Positions 29,202 to 37,417 of a DNA stretch of 64,000 nt are shown here, piece by piece. The first letter of the stretch is position 1, and each line of letters begins with the position of its first letter. Location: positions 124,001-188,000 of the forward strand of contig NZ_LGSZ01000025.1 in the NCBI RefSeq assembly GCF_001298265.1, given 5' to 3'. Position numbers and translations under genes: made by a program. A model generated the notes under the pieces. It saw only the letters and a list, made by a program, of their open reading frames with translations. It was not told the DNA's origin and ran no database searches. The stretch is from Allobosea vaviloviae. Lineage in GTDB: Bacteria; Pseudomonadota; Alphaproteobacteria; Rhizobiales; Beijerinckiaceae.

Positions 29202-29831
29202 CTACTGGCTCGCCCAGATCACGCGGGCCATGAAGGCGATCTCGGAGAGATTCAGGCTGCGGTCGGCATGGGCGGGATTGAGCGAGGCAAGCTCGATGGT
29301 CTTTGCGGTCTGACGCTTGAGCTGCTTGGCCAAGACCTCGCCCTCGACGGTCTTGACCACGACGCGGTCGCCACGGCGCACGGTCGCGGTCGGCGAGACG
29401 ATGATGGTGTCGCCGTCGCGATAGAGCGGCAGCATCGAATCGCCGGAAATCTCGAGCGCATAGGCCTTCTCGTCGGCCACGCCGGGAAAGGCGACCTCCT
29501 CCCAGCCGGTGCCGACAGGGAAGCCGCCATCGTCGAAGAACCCGCCCGAGCCCGCCTGGGCGAAGCCGATCAAGGGAATCGTGCGGGCAGGCGCCGCGCC
29601 GCGCCGCATCACAACGCTCATGAACTCGTCGAGGGATGCACCCGTCGCCTGAAGGATCTTGGCGATCGATTCGGTCGAGGGCCAGCGCTCGCGCCCGTCC
29701 GGCCCGATCCGCTTCGAGCGGTTGAAGGTGGTAGCGTCGAGCCCGGCCTTGCGCGCCAGCCCCGAGGCGGTGAAACCATAGCGCTGGGCGAGCGCGTCGA
29801 TGGCGCTCCAGATCTGGTCGTGGGACAGCAC
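29202..29831 (-). CDS. S24-family LexA/CI-like repressor-protease
   Basis: A 209-residue protein with an N-terminal helix-turn-helix ('TASGLARKAGLDATTFNRSK') and a C-terminal S24 peptidase domain. The catalytic Ser is in 'EISGDSMLPLY' and the Lys in 'VEGEVLAKQL', so the Ser-Lys dyad is intact. An Ala-Gly pair in 'GFAQAGSGG' near residue 90 sits where LexA-type cleavage sites occur. I prefer GTG 29829-29831 ('MLSHDQIWSAI'), although an in-frame start at 29873 is open. Inverted repeats upstream (29875-29914) look like operators. It converges on the kinase gene with 6 bases between. Confidence 0.87.
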   Translation of the reverse strand: MLSHDQIWSAIDALAQRYGFTASGLARKAGLDATTFNRSKRIGPDGRERWPSTESIAKILQATGASLDEFMSVVMRRGAAPARTIPLIGFAQAGSGGFFDDGGFPVGTGWEEVAFPGVADEKAYALEISGDSMLPLYRDGDTIIVSPTATVRRGDRVVVKTVEGEVLAKQLKRQTAKTIELASLNPAHADRSLNLSEIAFMARVIWASQ

Positions 29832-29874
29832 CGCGGAGGCCTCGCGAAGGATGTTGCCGGTAGGCGGGGACAAA

Positions 29875-29914
29875 GATAGGAAATATCCCCTATCAGATAA
29901 GATTTCAATCTGAT
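29875..29914. promoter_or_regulatory. Two overlapping inverted repeats, likely operators of the S24 repressor
   Basis: In a strikingly AT-rich divergent promoter, 'gatagg' N8 'cctatc' (29875-29894) partly overlaps 'atcagat' N9 'atctgat' (29892-29914). They lie 44-83 bases upstream of the repressor start and about 80-120 bases before the DUF952 gene. Placement suggests autoregulation and control of the divergent unit. Confidence 0.6.
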
Positions 29915-29996
29915 TTCCGCCGTGATGCGGATAAAATTTGCCGAAGCGTCCTCACAGTCGCTATGCCCTCCGCAGGCTTCACCTGCGAGGTTTTGC

Positions 29997-30341
29997 GTGC
30001 CCCTCATCTACAAGATCTGCCCCGAGACCCTGTGGCGCGATGCCGAGGCCGCCGGGCGCTTTGCCGGCGCCGCGATCGATCTCACCGACGGCTACATCCA
30101 CCTCTCGACGGGTGCACAGCTGCGGGAGACCGTGGCCAAGCACTTCGCCGGCCAGCGGGGGCTGCTGCTGATCGCGGTCGACGACGCGGCACTGGGCGAG
30201 GCGCTGCGCTACGAGCCCTCGCGCGGCGGCGCGCTGTTCCCGCATCTCTATGCGGCGCTCGATCCAAAGGCCGTGCGCTGGGTGGCGCCTCTGCCGCAGG
30301 ACGCAGATGGGCGGCACATCGTTCCGGAGGACATTGCGTGA
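29997..30341 (+). CDS. DUF952 family protein
   Basis: A 114-residue protein matching DUF952: '[18 protein letters not shown]', '[15 protein letters not shown]', 'LLLIAVDD', then '[19 protein letters not shown]'. The conserved 'DGYIHLS' His suggests an enzymatic or ligand site, but the family function is unknown. GTG 29997 gives the usual 'PLIYKI' N-terminus. Its stop overlaps the pyrD start (GTGA), so the two are coupled. Confidence 0.88.
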   Translation: MPLIYKICPETLWRDAEAAGRFAGAAIDLTDGYIHLSTGAQLRETVAKHFAGQRGLLLIAVDDAALGEALRYEPSRGGALFPHLYAALDPKAVRWVAPLPQDADGRHIVPEDIA

Positions 30342-31426
30342 TCGGCTCCCTGTTCAATCTCGCCCGGCCGCTGATCCACCGGATGGATGCCGAGACCGCG
30401 CATCGTCTGACGGTGGCGGCTCTCGCCGCCGCCCCGTCCCTGCGGCCGGCTGCCGATGATCCGGTGCTCGCCACCGAGGCCTTCGGACTGTCGTTCTCCA
30501 ATCCCGTCGGGCTCGCGGCGGGTTTCGACAAGCATGCCGAAGCGGTCGATGGCGCGCTCGGTCTCGGCTTCGGCTTCGTCGAGGTCGGCGGCGTCACCCC
30601 CCTGCCCCAGCCCGGCAACCCGAAGCCGCGTGTCTTCCGCCTGATCGAGGATGCGGCGGTGATCAACCGTTACGGCCTCAACAGCGACGGCATGGAGGTG
30701 GTGGCGCAGCGTCTGGCGGCACGGCGCGCGCGCGGCGGCATCGTCGGCGTCAATCTCGGCGCCAACAAGGAATCGGCCGACCGCGCCGCCGATTACGCCG
30801 TGCTGACGCGCAGGCTCCCTCCGGTCACCGACTTCCTGACGGTCAACGTCTCCTCACCCAACACGCCGGGCCTGCGCGACCTGCAGGCGGAATCGGCTCT
30901 CGACGACCTGATCGCCAGGGCGATCGAGGCCCGAGACGAGGCCGCGAACGGCGGACGCCGCACCCCGATGCTGCTCAAGATCGCCCCCGATCTGACCCTG
31001 CCGGAGCTCGACGGCATGGTCGCGGTGGCGCGCCGGCGCGGCATCGACGGCATGATCGTCTCCAATACGACGATCGCGCGTGCGGAGACCCTGCGCAGCC
31101 CGGCCAAGAACGAGACCGGCGGGCTCTCGGGCAAGCCGCTTTTCACCGCCTCGACGCGGCTGCTCGCCGAGACCTTCCTGCGGGTCGAGCGCCAGTTTCC
31201 GCTGATCGGCGTCGGCGGCATCGATTCGGCCGCGACTGCTTTCGCCAAGATCCGCGCCGGCGCCGATCTCGTGCAGTTCTACTCGGCGATGGTGTTCCAG
31301 GGGCCGGGGCTGGTGAAGGCGGTCAAGGCGGGCTTGGCCGCCGAGGCGCGCAAGGCCGGGCTGTCGAAGCTCGCTGCGATGGTCGGGCGCGATGCGGCCG
31401 CGATCGCGCGGGGAGAAGCCATCTGA
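30338..31426 (+). CDS. pyrD: Dihydroorotate dehydrogenase (quinone), class 2
   Basis: A 362-residue membrane-associated flavoenzyme that oxidises dihydroorotate to orotate with quinone in pyrimidine synthesis. The N-terminal helices ('[20 protein letters not shown]') form the quinone tunnel of class 2. FMN and active-site motifs '[12 protein letters not shown]', '[10 protein letters not shown]', '[12 protein letters not shown]' (catalytic Ser), 'IVSNTT' and 'GVGGIDSA' are present. The start is GTG 30338, overlapping DUF952. Confidence 0.96.
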   Translation: MIGSLFNLARPLIHRMDAETAHRLTVAALAAAPSLRPAADDPVLATEAFGLSFSNPVGLAAGFDKHAEAVDGALGLGFGFVEVGGVTPLPQPGNPKPRVFRLIEDAAVINRYGLNSDGMEVVAQRLAARRARGGIVGVNLGANKESADRAADYAVLTRRLPPVTDFLTVNVSSPNTPGLRDLQAESALDDLIARAIEARDEAANGGRRTPMLLKIAPDLTLPELDGMVAVARRRGIDGMIVSNTTIARAETLRSPAKNETGGLSGKPLFTASTRLLAETFLRVERQFPLIGVGGIDSAATAFAKIRAGADLVQFYSAMVFQGPGLVKAVKAGLAAEARKAGLSKLAAMVGRDAAAIARGEAI

Positions 31427-31540
31427 GCCATCCGCTGCTCCTGCGAAGGCGCCGGCCAAGGCGCGCGCTCGAAGCCCTTGTTCGAAGCCCTTGCCCCAGC
31501 GTCGCCGCTGTCCTATCCGCCAGCGTGAACCTAACAGTTT

Positions 31541-32578
31541 GTGTCAACGCACGCTGTCGTCGATCGACATAGCGTGCAGGTCGCGCAAGCGATCGAAGAG
31601 GGCCTTGCTTTGCTGCGTATCGACTGGAAGAAGCTTGTCTCGGGCGCATTCCCGCCCGCCTTGCTGATCGCAGCCATTCTCGGCGCCATGCTCTGGCACC
31701 AGCATGACAGTCTGGAAAAGGTGGCGGAGCGCGACCGGGGAACGCAGATGCGTCTCGTCGGCTCGCTGCTCGGGTCCAGCTTCGACCAGGCGGCGAAGTT
31801 TTCGCTCTCGCTGGCGGAATCCTTCGCCCGCAATCCGCAGATCCGCGAGGCGGCGGCGGCCGGCGACCGGGCAAGGCTCGAAGCCCTCGCCGAGGACGCC
31901 TATCAATACCTGAACCGTCAGGCCAGCGTGCAGATCTTCGGCTTCCACTCGCCGGACCTGCGCTACCTGCTGCGCATGCATCGCCCCGACCAGTATGGCG
32001 ACGACATCTCTTCGTTCCGCGCCATGGTCGTCGCCGCCAATCGCCTGCGCCGGGCACAGACGGGGGTCGAGATCGGGGTCGCCGGGATCGGTATTCGCGG
32101 CGTAGCGCCCGTCGAGCAAGCGGGAGAGCTGGTCGGCACCTGGGAAGCGGGGCTCGACATCCGCCCCCTGCTCGACCTCGTCAAGACCTCCACCAATACC
32201 GAGATTGCCGTGGTGGCGGCGCATTCGCTGAGCGGTGTTCCGCTCGATCCGAAACTGCCCGCGGTCGGCGACCTCACCATCATGGCGTCGACCAACGATT
32301 CCTTGTTCTCCAGTTTCCTGCGCGCCTATCCGACGAAGCCTCTTCGCGATATCGAGATTGCCACGCGCAGGTTCGACGGCCGGGCCTATGGCGTCATGGC
32401 GCAACCGCTCGTCGACTTCTCCGGCCGTCTCATCGGCCTGACGCTCGTGCTGAAGGAAGAACCGAACGCCGACTGGCGCCGTCTCATGACCGAGCTGTGG
32501 GTCATCGCACTGTGCGGGGGCATCATCGCCTTCGTCGGCTTCCTCGTCCTGGCCCGCAAGCGCCGGCAGGCGGCGTGA
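31541..32578 (+). CDS. Membrane-anchored Cache-like sensor protein without output domain
   Basis: A 345-residue protein: TM1 about residues 33-51, a large periplasmic domain about 52-315, TM2 about 319-338 and a short basic tail 'LARKRRQAA'. The periplasmic part reads like a double-Cache domain (long N-terminal helix 'QAAKFSLSLAESFARNPQIR', then 'YLNRQASVQIFGFHSPD' and 'LRMHRPDQYGDDI', and the repeated 'GTWEAGLDIRPLLD'). No kinase, GGDEF or MCP domain follows; the gene ends and overlaps the channel gene by one base (TGATG). Likely a ligand-binding partner of that channel (inference). GTG 31541 is the longest start; a start up to 20 residues later is possible. Confidence 0.8.
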   Translation: MSTHAVVDRHSVQVAQAIEEGLALLRIDWKKLVSGAFPPALLIAAILGAMLWHQHDSLEKVAERDRGTQMRLVGSLLGSSFDQAAKFSLSLAESFARNPQIREAAAAGDRARLEALAEDAYQYLNRQASVQIFGFHSPDLRYLLRMHRPDQYGDDISSFRAMVVAANRLRRAQTGVEIGVAGIGIRGVAPVEQAGELVGTWEAGLDIRPLLDLVKTSTNTEIAVVAAHSLSGVPLDPKLPAVGDLTIMASTNDSLFSSFLRAYPTKPLRDIEIATRRFDGRAYGVMAQPLVDFSGRLIGLTLVLKEEPNADWRRLMTELWVIALCGGIIAFVGFLVLARKRRQAA

Positions 32579-33645
32579 TGTACCGCCTCGCGCTGCTTCT
32601 CATGCTGATGATCGGGCTCGGTTCCGGCGCGCATGCCGAGGAGCCCGCCGCCGGCAGCCCAACCACGCTGCCGACGGGTGTGGAGCTGCCGGTGAGAGTG
32701 CGCGTCGCGATGCGCGTCCTCAACGTGCTCGAGATCAAGGAGGTCGCCGGTCAGGGGCGACTGCATGTCGAACTGACCCAGCGCTGGCACGACCCGCGGG
32801 TCGCTTTCGATGGCATTGCCCGAGGGCTCTCTCGACAGGACCGTGTCGGCGACGAGGCCGACGAGCATCTCAAGACGATCTGGACGCCTGGCCTCTCGCT
32901 CGACAACCAGATCGGCGACAAGGATTCGCGTACCGTCGCATTGTCGGTGCATGCCAATGGCGACGTCATGCTGATCGAACGGTTCGAAAGCGATTTCCGC
33001 TTTCGCATGAACATGGACGCCTTTCCCTTCGACCAGCAGAGCCTGACGCTATCGCTGTCCCTGCCGCGCTATGCGCAGCAGGACGCGGTCATCCTCACGA
33101 CCGAAGCCGACCGCCAGTTCTCCGGCGTCGACAGCAACCTCTCCGTGGTGGACTGGCGGCCAGCGGGTCTGCGCTTCTCGAACGACCTCGTGATGGGATG
33201 GAATGCCCGCTCCTACTCCCGATTGAACGCGACCGTCACGATCGCACGCGATGCCGAACGCTACCTGCTGCGGGTGTTCATACCGATCATGGCCGTCCTG
33301 GCGGTCTCGCTGTTCGTGCTCTGGTCGCCGGGGCTGAAGGAGCAGGACAAGGGCGGGCTGATCTTCTCGTCGCTTCTGGCACTGGCCGCGATCAGCTTCA
33401 CCTTCGAATCGAGCTTTCCGGGCTCGATCTCGCTCAACACGCCCATCGCCCAGATGATCTCGCTCGGCTATCTCTATCTCATCGCGGTGCTGATGTTCGA
33501 GATCATGCTATCGGTCGCGATCGCCAATTCTCAATGGCGCTGGAGCGCACACGCGGCCGACCTGCGCCTGCATCTGCGCTGGGCGCTACCGGCAATCATG
33601 CTGATCATCTGCGTGGGGGCCGCCATCCGGGCCCTGCCCGGCTGA
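32578..33645 (+). CDS. Pentameric ligand-gated ion channel homologue (Cys-less)
   Basis: A 355-residue protein with a signal peptide (residues 1-20), an extracellular beta-sandwich (about 35-225) and four membrane helices M1-M4 (about 229-249, 258-277, 289-315, 333-352). It aligns by eye with GLIC: 'VRVRVAMRVLNVLEIKEV', 'LTQRWHDPRVAFD', 'IWTPGLSLDN', 'DVMLIERFE', and the superfamily Pro-loop 'MDAFPFDQQSLTL' (Pro150) without the flanking cysteines. M1 carries the conserved Pro ('VFIPIM'). M2 begins Asp257-Lys258, resembling the Glu-Lys ring of cation-selective receptors, so I predict cation conduction. It is translationally coupled to the Cache-like gene. Confidence 0.9.
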   Translation: MYRLALLLMLMIGLGSGAHAEEPAAGSPTTLPTGVELPVRVRVAMRVLNVLEIKEVAGQGRLHVELTQRWHDPRVAFDGIARGLSRQDRVGDEADEHLKTIWTPGLSLDNQIGDKDSRTVALSVHANGDVMLIERFESDFRFRMNMDAFPFDQQSLTLSLSLPRYAQQDAVILTTEADRQFSGVDSNLSVVDWRPAGLRFSNDLVMGWNARSYSRLNATVTIARDAERYLLRVFIPIMAVLAVSLFVLWSPGLKEQDKGGLIFSSLLALAAISFTFESSFPGSISLNTPIAQMISLGYLYLIAVLMFEIMLSVAIANSQWRWSAHAADLRLHLRWALPAIMLIICVGAAIRALPG

Positions 33646-33676
33646 CGGCGACGCTAAGCAGGGGCAACCCGACGGA

Positions 33677-33949
33677 TCAGCGCCGTGCGGCGAAGAGCCT
33701 TGCCAGCAGCCAGACCGGCACCACGAGCAGCGCGCCCGCGATCACCCATTGGCCGACTTCGCGCACCGCGCCGAAGCCCATATCGCCGAGCGAGCGCACG
33801 AAGCGGGCCGCCGTCTCGTAGAGCGCGCGCGGCGACAGGCCGAGAAAGGCCATGGCCGCGCCGACCAGCAGCGAGATGAAGAGCAGCCGCACGAGCACGG
33901 CGAGCGGCGAGCCGCCGAGAAAACGTTCGATACTGCTGCCGTTGGCCAT
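33677..33949 (-). CDS. DUF6460-like small membrane protein
   Basis: A 90-residue protein with two hydrophobic helices (about 15-38 and 65-85) around an amphipathic segment. The N-terminal 'FLGGSPLAVLVRLLFISLLVG' core (about residues 11-31) and 'WVIAGALLVVPVWLLARLF' match a small Rhizobiales membrane family that I recall as DUF6460. Function unknown. It converges on the channel gene with 31 bases between. ATG 33947-33949 was chosen over 33973 to fit the family. Confidence 0.75.
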   Translation of the reverse strand: MANGSSIERFLGGSPLAVLVRLLFISLLVGAAMAFLGLSPRALYETAARFVRSLGDMGFGAVREVGQWVIAGALLVVPVWLLARLFAARR

Positions 33950-34037
33950 GAGCGATCTATCCCCGATATGCATTCATCAGTGCCCCGCGCGCTTGAACCA
34001 GGGCTGAACGGCCGGTCGAGCGACGAGGCCTTCCGCC

Positions 34038-34718
34038 TCACAAGGTGGCGGAGGCTCCGGTCGTGGCCCAGGCCGTGCCGGCGATCTTGGCCGCGGCGAT
34101 GACGGCCTGCGTCCTGCTATCGACGTCGAGCTTGGTCAGGATGGCCGAGACATGGGCCTTCACCGTGGCCTCGGAGACACCGAGTTCATAGGCGATCTGC
34201 TTGTTCAGAAGACCTTCCGACAGCATCATCAGCACGCGGACCTGCTGCGGCGTCAACGTCGAGAGATTGCGGACCATGGTCGCGGTCTCGGCATCGACGG
34301 GCGCGTTCAGATCGATGCCAGGCGGCGTCCAGACTGTGCCTTCGAGCACGGCGCGGATCGCCTCGCCCATCTGCTCGACATCGGCGGTCTTGGGCAGGAA
34401 GCCGAGTGCGCCGAACTCGATGCAGCGACGGATCACGCTCGGCTCGTCATTGGCGGAGACGACGATGACCGGCACCTCGGGATGATCGGCGCGCAGAAAG
34501 AGCAGCCCCGAGAAGCCCTGCACGCCGGGCATAGTCAGGTCGAGCAGGACGAGATCGGCGTCGCCGCCGGTGTCGAGCGCCTCGGTCAGTGCCTCCAGCG
34601 AGCCGACCTCGCTGACATCGGCGCCTTCGAGCGCCGTGGACACGGCCTGCCTGAGCGCGCCCCGGAAGAGCGGATGGTCGTCCGCGATCACGATCCGTGT
34701 CGAAGGTTGCCGTTTCAT
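34038..34718 (-). CDS. LuxR/NarL-family response regulator
   Basis: A 226-residue two-domain regulator. The receiver (about 8-125) has 'IADDHPLFRGAL', the phospho-acceptor Asp in 'LVLLDLTMPGVQG' and the Lys in 'GFLPKTAD'. The HTH (about 150-215) has 'LTPQQVRVLMMLSEGLLNKQ' and 'GVSEATVKAHVSAILTKL'. The start ATG 34716-34718 ('MKRQPSTRIVIADD') avoids a 40-residue non-native extension. No cognate kinase is adjacent. Confidence 0.93.
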   Translation of the reverse strand: MKRQPSTRIVIADDHPLFRGALRQAVSTALEGADVSEVGSLEALTEALDTGGDADLVLLDLTMPGVQGFSGLLFLRADHPEVPVIVVSANDEPSVIRRCIEFGALGFLPKTADVEQMGEAIRAVLEGTVWTPPGIDLNAPVDAETATMVRNLSTLTPQQVRVLMMLSEGLLNKQIAYELGVSEATVKAHVSAILTKLDVDSRTQAVIAAAKIAGTAWATTGASATL

Positions 34719-34882
34719 TGGAACCGATCTCCGGTATCTGCCAGCATCCCGCAGCCAGCATCCTGCCCCAAGCGGGGCCTTGATCTCAAGCGCGATGGCA
34801 ATGATCCATCGCCGCGCGCCCGGAAGGCTGTGAACCATCCCGCGCCGAGGAGCAATTCCGACGAATGGCGAAACCGGACCTT

Positions 34883-36520
34883 TCAGCCCGTCGAGGGCAG
34901 CAGCGCCTCCAGCGCCTCGATGCGGTCGGCCTCTCCAGGCGGCTTGTCCCAGCGGATGCGGCTGATGCGGGGGAAACGCATGGCGAGGCCCGATTTGTGC
35001 CGCGTCGAGCGCTGCAACCCCTCGAAAGCGACCTCGAAGACCAACCCGCTTTCAACCGTGTGCGTGACCTCGCGCACCGGCCCGAAGCGATTTTGCGTGT
35101 GCTTGCGGACATAGCAGTCGAGCTCGATCAGTTCCTCGTCGGTGAAGCCGAAATAGGCTTTGCCGACCGGGACCAGTTCGTCCGTCCCTTCCTCGCCAAC
35201 GCGCCAGACGCCGAAGGTGAAGTCCGAATAGAAGGAGGAGCGCTTGCCGTGGCCGCGCTGGGCATACATCAGCACGCAATCGACGAGCCTCGCCTCGCGC
35301 TTCCATTTCCACCAATGGCCCTTGGGACGGCCCGGCAGATAGGGCGATTCGAGCCGCTTGATCATGCAGCCCTCGACGGCCTCGGCATCCGCCCCAGCAC
35401 CGGCCGCAGCCGGGTCCGCCCGGGCTGAGGCAAGCTCCTCCCAGGTCGAAAACGCAATCGGCGGCGAGAGATCGACGATCGGGCTCCCCAGCCTCGCGAC
35501 GAAAGCCTCGAGGCGCTTGCGGCGCTCCGACAGCGGCAGTTCGCGCAGATCCACCTCGCCATCGACGAGGAGGTCATAGGCGCGGATATGGGCGGGGTAC
35601 TCGACGAGCATCTTCGCGGTCACGCTCTTGCGGTTGAGCCGCTGCTGGAGCGTGTTGAAGCTCTGCACCGTCTCCTCGCGGCGCACGAGCAATTCGCCGT
35701 CGATCGCCCCGTCCAGCACCAGCGCCTCGACGACATCGGGGAATGCGGCGGCGATGTCCTCGCCCGTCCGGGAGAACAGGCGGGTGACGCGCGTGCCGTC
35801 CGGCCGCGTGCCGCTGACGGCCTGGACGCGAATTCCGTCCCATTTCCACTCAGCCTGGACATCCTTCGGGTTGATCTTGTCGAAATCGCCCTCCTCGATG
35901 GGATGCGACAGCATCACCGGCCGGAACGGAGCGGGGTCTGTCGCCTCCGGCCTTGGCCCCTTCCCCTCCAGCCAGGCGAAGAGCGTGGCGTAGGGCGGCT
36001 CCAGCCCGTGCCAGACCTGCTCGACCTCGTCGGCGGGAATGCCGCCGAGGCTGGCGGCCGCAGTCTTGGCGAGGCGCGCCGAGACGCCGATGCGAAGGCT
36101 GCCGGTGATGAGCTTCAGCAGCGCCCAGCGACCGTTCTCATCGAGCGCATCGAGCCAGGAGGCCACAAGGCGCGGCAATTCGGCCTTGCCGGCGTTGCGC
36201 AGGCCTTCGACGACGTCGGGCAGATGCGGGATGTCGTTGGCGCCATGCTTGACCGGCCACATCAGCGCGACCGTCTCCGAGAGATCGCCGACATAGTCGT
36301 AGGACAGCGCAAACAACACCGGGTCGGTGCGCTCGGCGATCAGCGCGCGGATCAGCCCCGCCTTGGCATTGGCAAAGACCAGTCCGCCGGTCATCGCCGC
36401 CAGCGCGAGGCCGCGGTCGGGATCGGGCGTCGTGCGCAGATAATCGGCGATCAGCGCAATCTTTGCATTGCGGCGCGGCTCATAGGCGAGGCGGTCGAGC
36501 AGCCAGGCGAACCGGTTCAC
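34883..36520 (-). CDS. ATP-dependent DNA ligase of the ligase-associated DNA damage response
   Basis: A 545-residue bacterial ATP-dependent ligase with an archaeal-type N-terminal helical domain (about 1-200), nucleotidyltransferase domain (about 215-420) and OB-fold (about 425-540). The AMP-accepting Lys is in motif I 'AEWKWDGIRVQ'; 'FPDVVEALVLDGAIDGELL' (motif III region), 'EGCMIKRLESPY' (IV) and 'HWWKWKREA' (V) are present. This form is encoded with an MBL exonuclease, Lhr-like helicase and PdeM phosphoesterase, all found here at 37418, 40983 and 43478. GTG 36518-36520 gives the family N-terminus 'MNRFAWLLDRLAYEP'. Confidence 0.92.
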   Translation of the reverse strand: MNRFAWLLDRLAYEPRRNAKIALIADYLRTTPDPDRGLALAAMTGGLVFANAKAGLIRALIAERTDPVLFALSYDYVGDLSETVALMWPVKHGANDIPHLPDVVEGLRNAGKAELPRLVASWLDALDENGRWALLKLITGSLRIGVSARLAKTAAASLGGIPADEVEQVWHGLEPPYATLFAWLEGKGPRPEATDPAPFRPVMLSHPIEEGDFDKINPKDVQAEWKWDGIRVQAVSGTRPDGTRVTRLFSRTGEDIAAAFPDVVEALVLDGAIDGELLVRREETVQSFNTLQQRLNRKSVTAKMLVEYPAHIRAYDLLVDGEVDLRELPLSERRKRLEAFVARLGSPIVDLSPPIAFSTWEELASARADPAAAGAGADAEAVEGCMIKRLESPYLPGRPKGHWWKWKREARLVDCVLMYAQRGHGKRSSFYSDFTFGVWRVGEEGTDELVPVGKAYFGFTDEELIELDCYVRKHTQNRFGPVREVTHTVESGLVFEVAFEGLQRSTRHKSGLAMRFPRISRIRWDKPPGEADRIEALEALLPSTG

Positions 36521-36642
36521 GAGGCGCGCCCCTGGCGCAGAGACCCGTGTTCGAGAACGCGACGGTCGATGCAACGCTTCATTCAGTTTCCATTCATGAA
36601 CGGAGCGGCAGGCTGCTCGTCGCTGAGGGGGAACTGCTGCCG

Positions 36643-37410
36643 ATGCGTGTTGCCATCCAGGCCTTGGGTCTCGCCGTCGTGCTGACGGCCGCGCTTGCGG
36701 GCGCCGCCCAAGCCGGACCGTTCACCTGCCGCGAAACCCAGATCGTCCGGGCGACCGACAAGCTTGCAGCGCTTTCGCCGCGCATCGCGGCGGGAGGCAA
36801 AATCGAGATCCTCGCCATCGGCTCCTCCTCGACGGAAGGCATCGGCGCCTCGGCCAAGGACAAGACCTATCCGGCGCGTCTGCAAGCCCTGCTCGGTGCC
36901 GCCTGGCCGCGCGTGCAGATCAATATCACCAATGCCGGCATCGGCGGGGAAATCGCGCCCCAGACGCTTGCCCGGCTGAAGCAGGCCGTGACCGGGAAGC
37001 GCTACGACCTCGTGATCTGGCAAGTGGGCACCAACGACGCCGTCACCGGCGGCGACCTCGCCGCCTTCAAGGCGATGGTCGAGGACGGTGTCTCGATCGT
37101 CAAGACGGCGGGGACGAGCCTTGCCTTGCTCGATCCGCAGTTCTTTCCGGGCATCCGCGAGCCGGCCCGCTACCGCAGCTATGTCGATGCGATCGGTGAG
37201 GTCGCGAAGGGCCAGAACGTGCCGGTGTTCACGCGCTACGACACGATGCGGGAATGGCACGGCACAGATGCGCAGGCCTTCACGGCGGCGCTTGCCCCCG
37301 ACAGCTTCCATATGAGCGACGCCGGCTATGACTGCCTCGCCCGCGACATGGCGACGGGTCTCGTCTCGCTGACGACGGCGGGGCGCCCTGTGATGGCGCA
37401 GAGCAAGTAG
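36643..37410 (+). CDS. Secreted SGNH/GDSL-family hydrolase
   Basis: A 255-residue protein with a Sec signal (cleavage near 'AAQAG', residue 25). SGNH blocks are present: the nucleophile Ser in 'ILAIGSSSTEGIGA', block II Gly in 'NAGIGGE', block III 'VGTNDA', and the Asp/His pair in block V 'DSFHMSDAGY'. It is probably a periplasmic esterase, lipase or acyl-hydrolase; the substrate is unknown. It sits on the opposite strand between the ligase and exonuclease genes of the repair system, which is an unusual place. ATG 36643 starts at the signal peptide. Confidence 0.88.
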   Translation: MRVAIQALGLAVVLTAALAGAAQAGPFTCRETQIVRATDKLAALSPRIAAGGKIEILAIGSSSTEGIGASAKDKTYPARLQALLGAAWPRVQINITNAGIGGEIAPQTLARLKQAVTGKRYDLVIWQVGTNDAVTGGDLAAFKAMVEDGVSIVKTAGTSLALLDPQFFPGIREPARYRSYVDAIGEVAKGQNVPVFTRYDTMREWHGTDAQAFTAALAPDSFHMSDAGYDCLARDMATGLVSLTTAGRPVMAQSK

Positions 37411-37417
37411 CTCGGGC

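Noticed and set aside
31541-32578. Truncated histidine kinase or chemoreceptor (decayed gene)
   Set aside because: The frame ends cleanly after the second membrane helix with a basic tail and is coupled to the channel gene; no remnant of a kinase or MCP domain follows in any frame.
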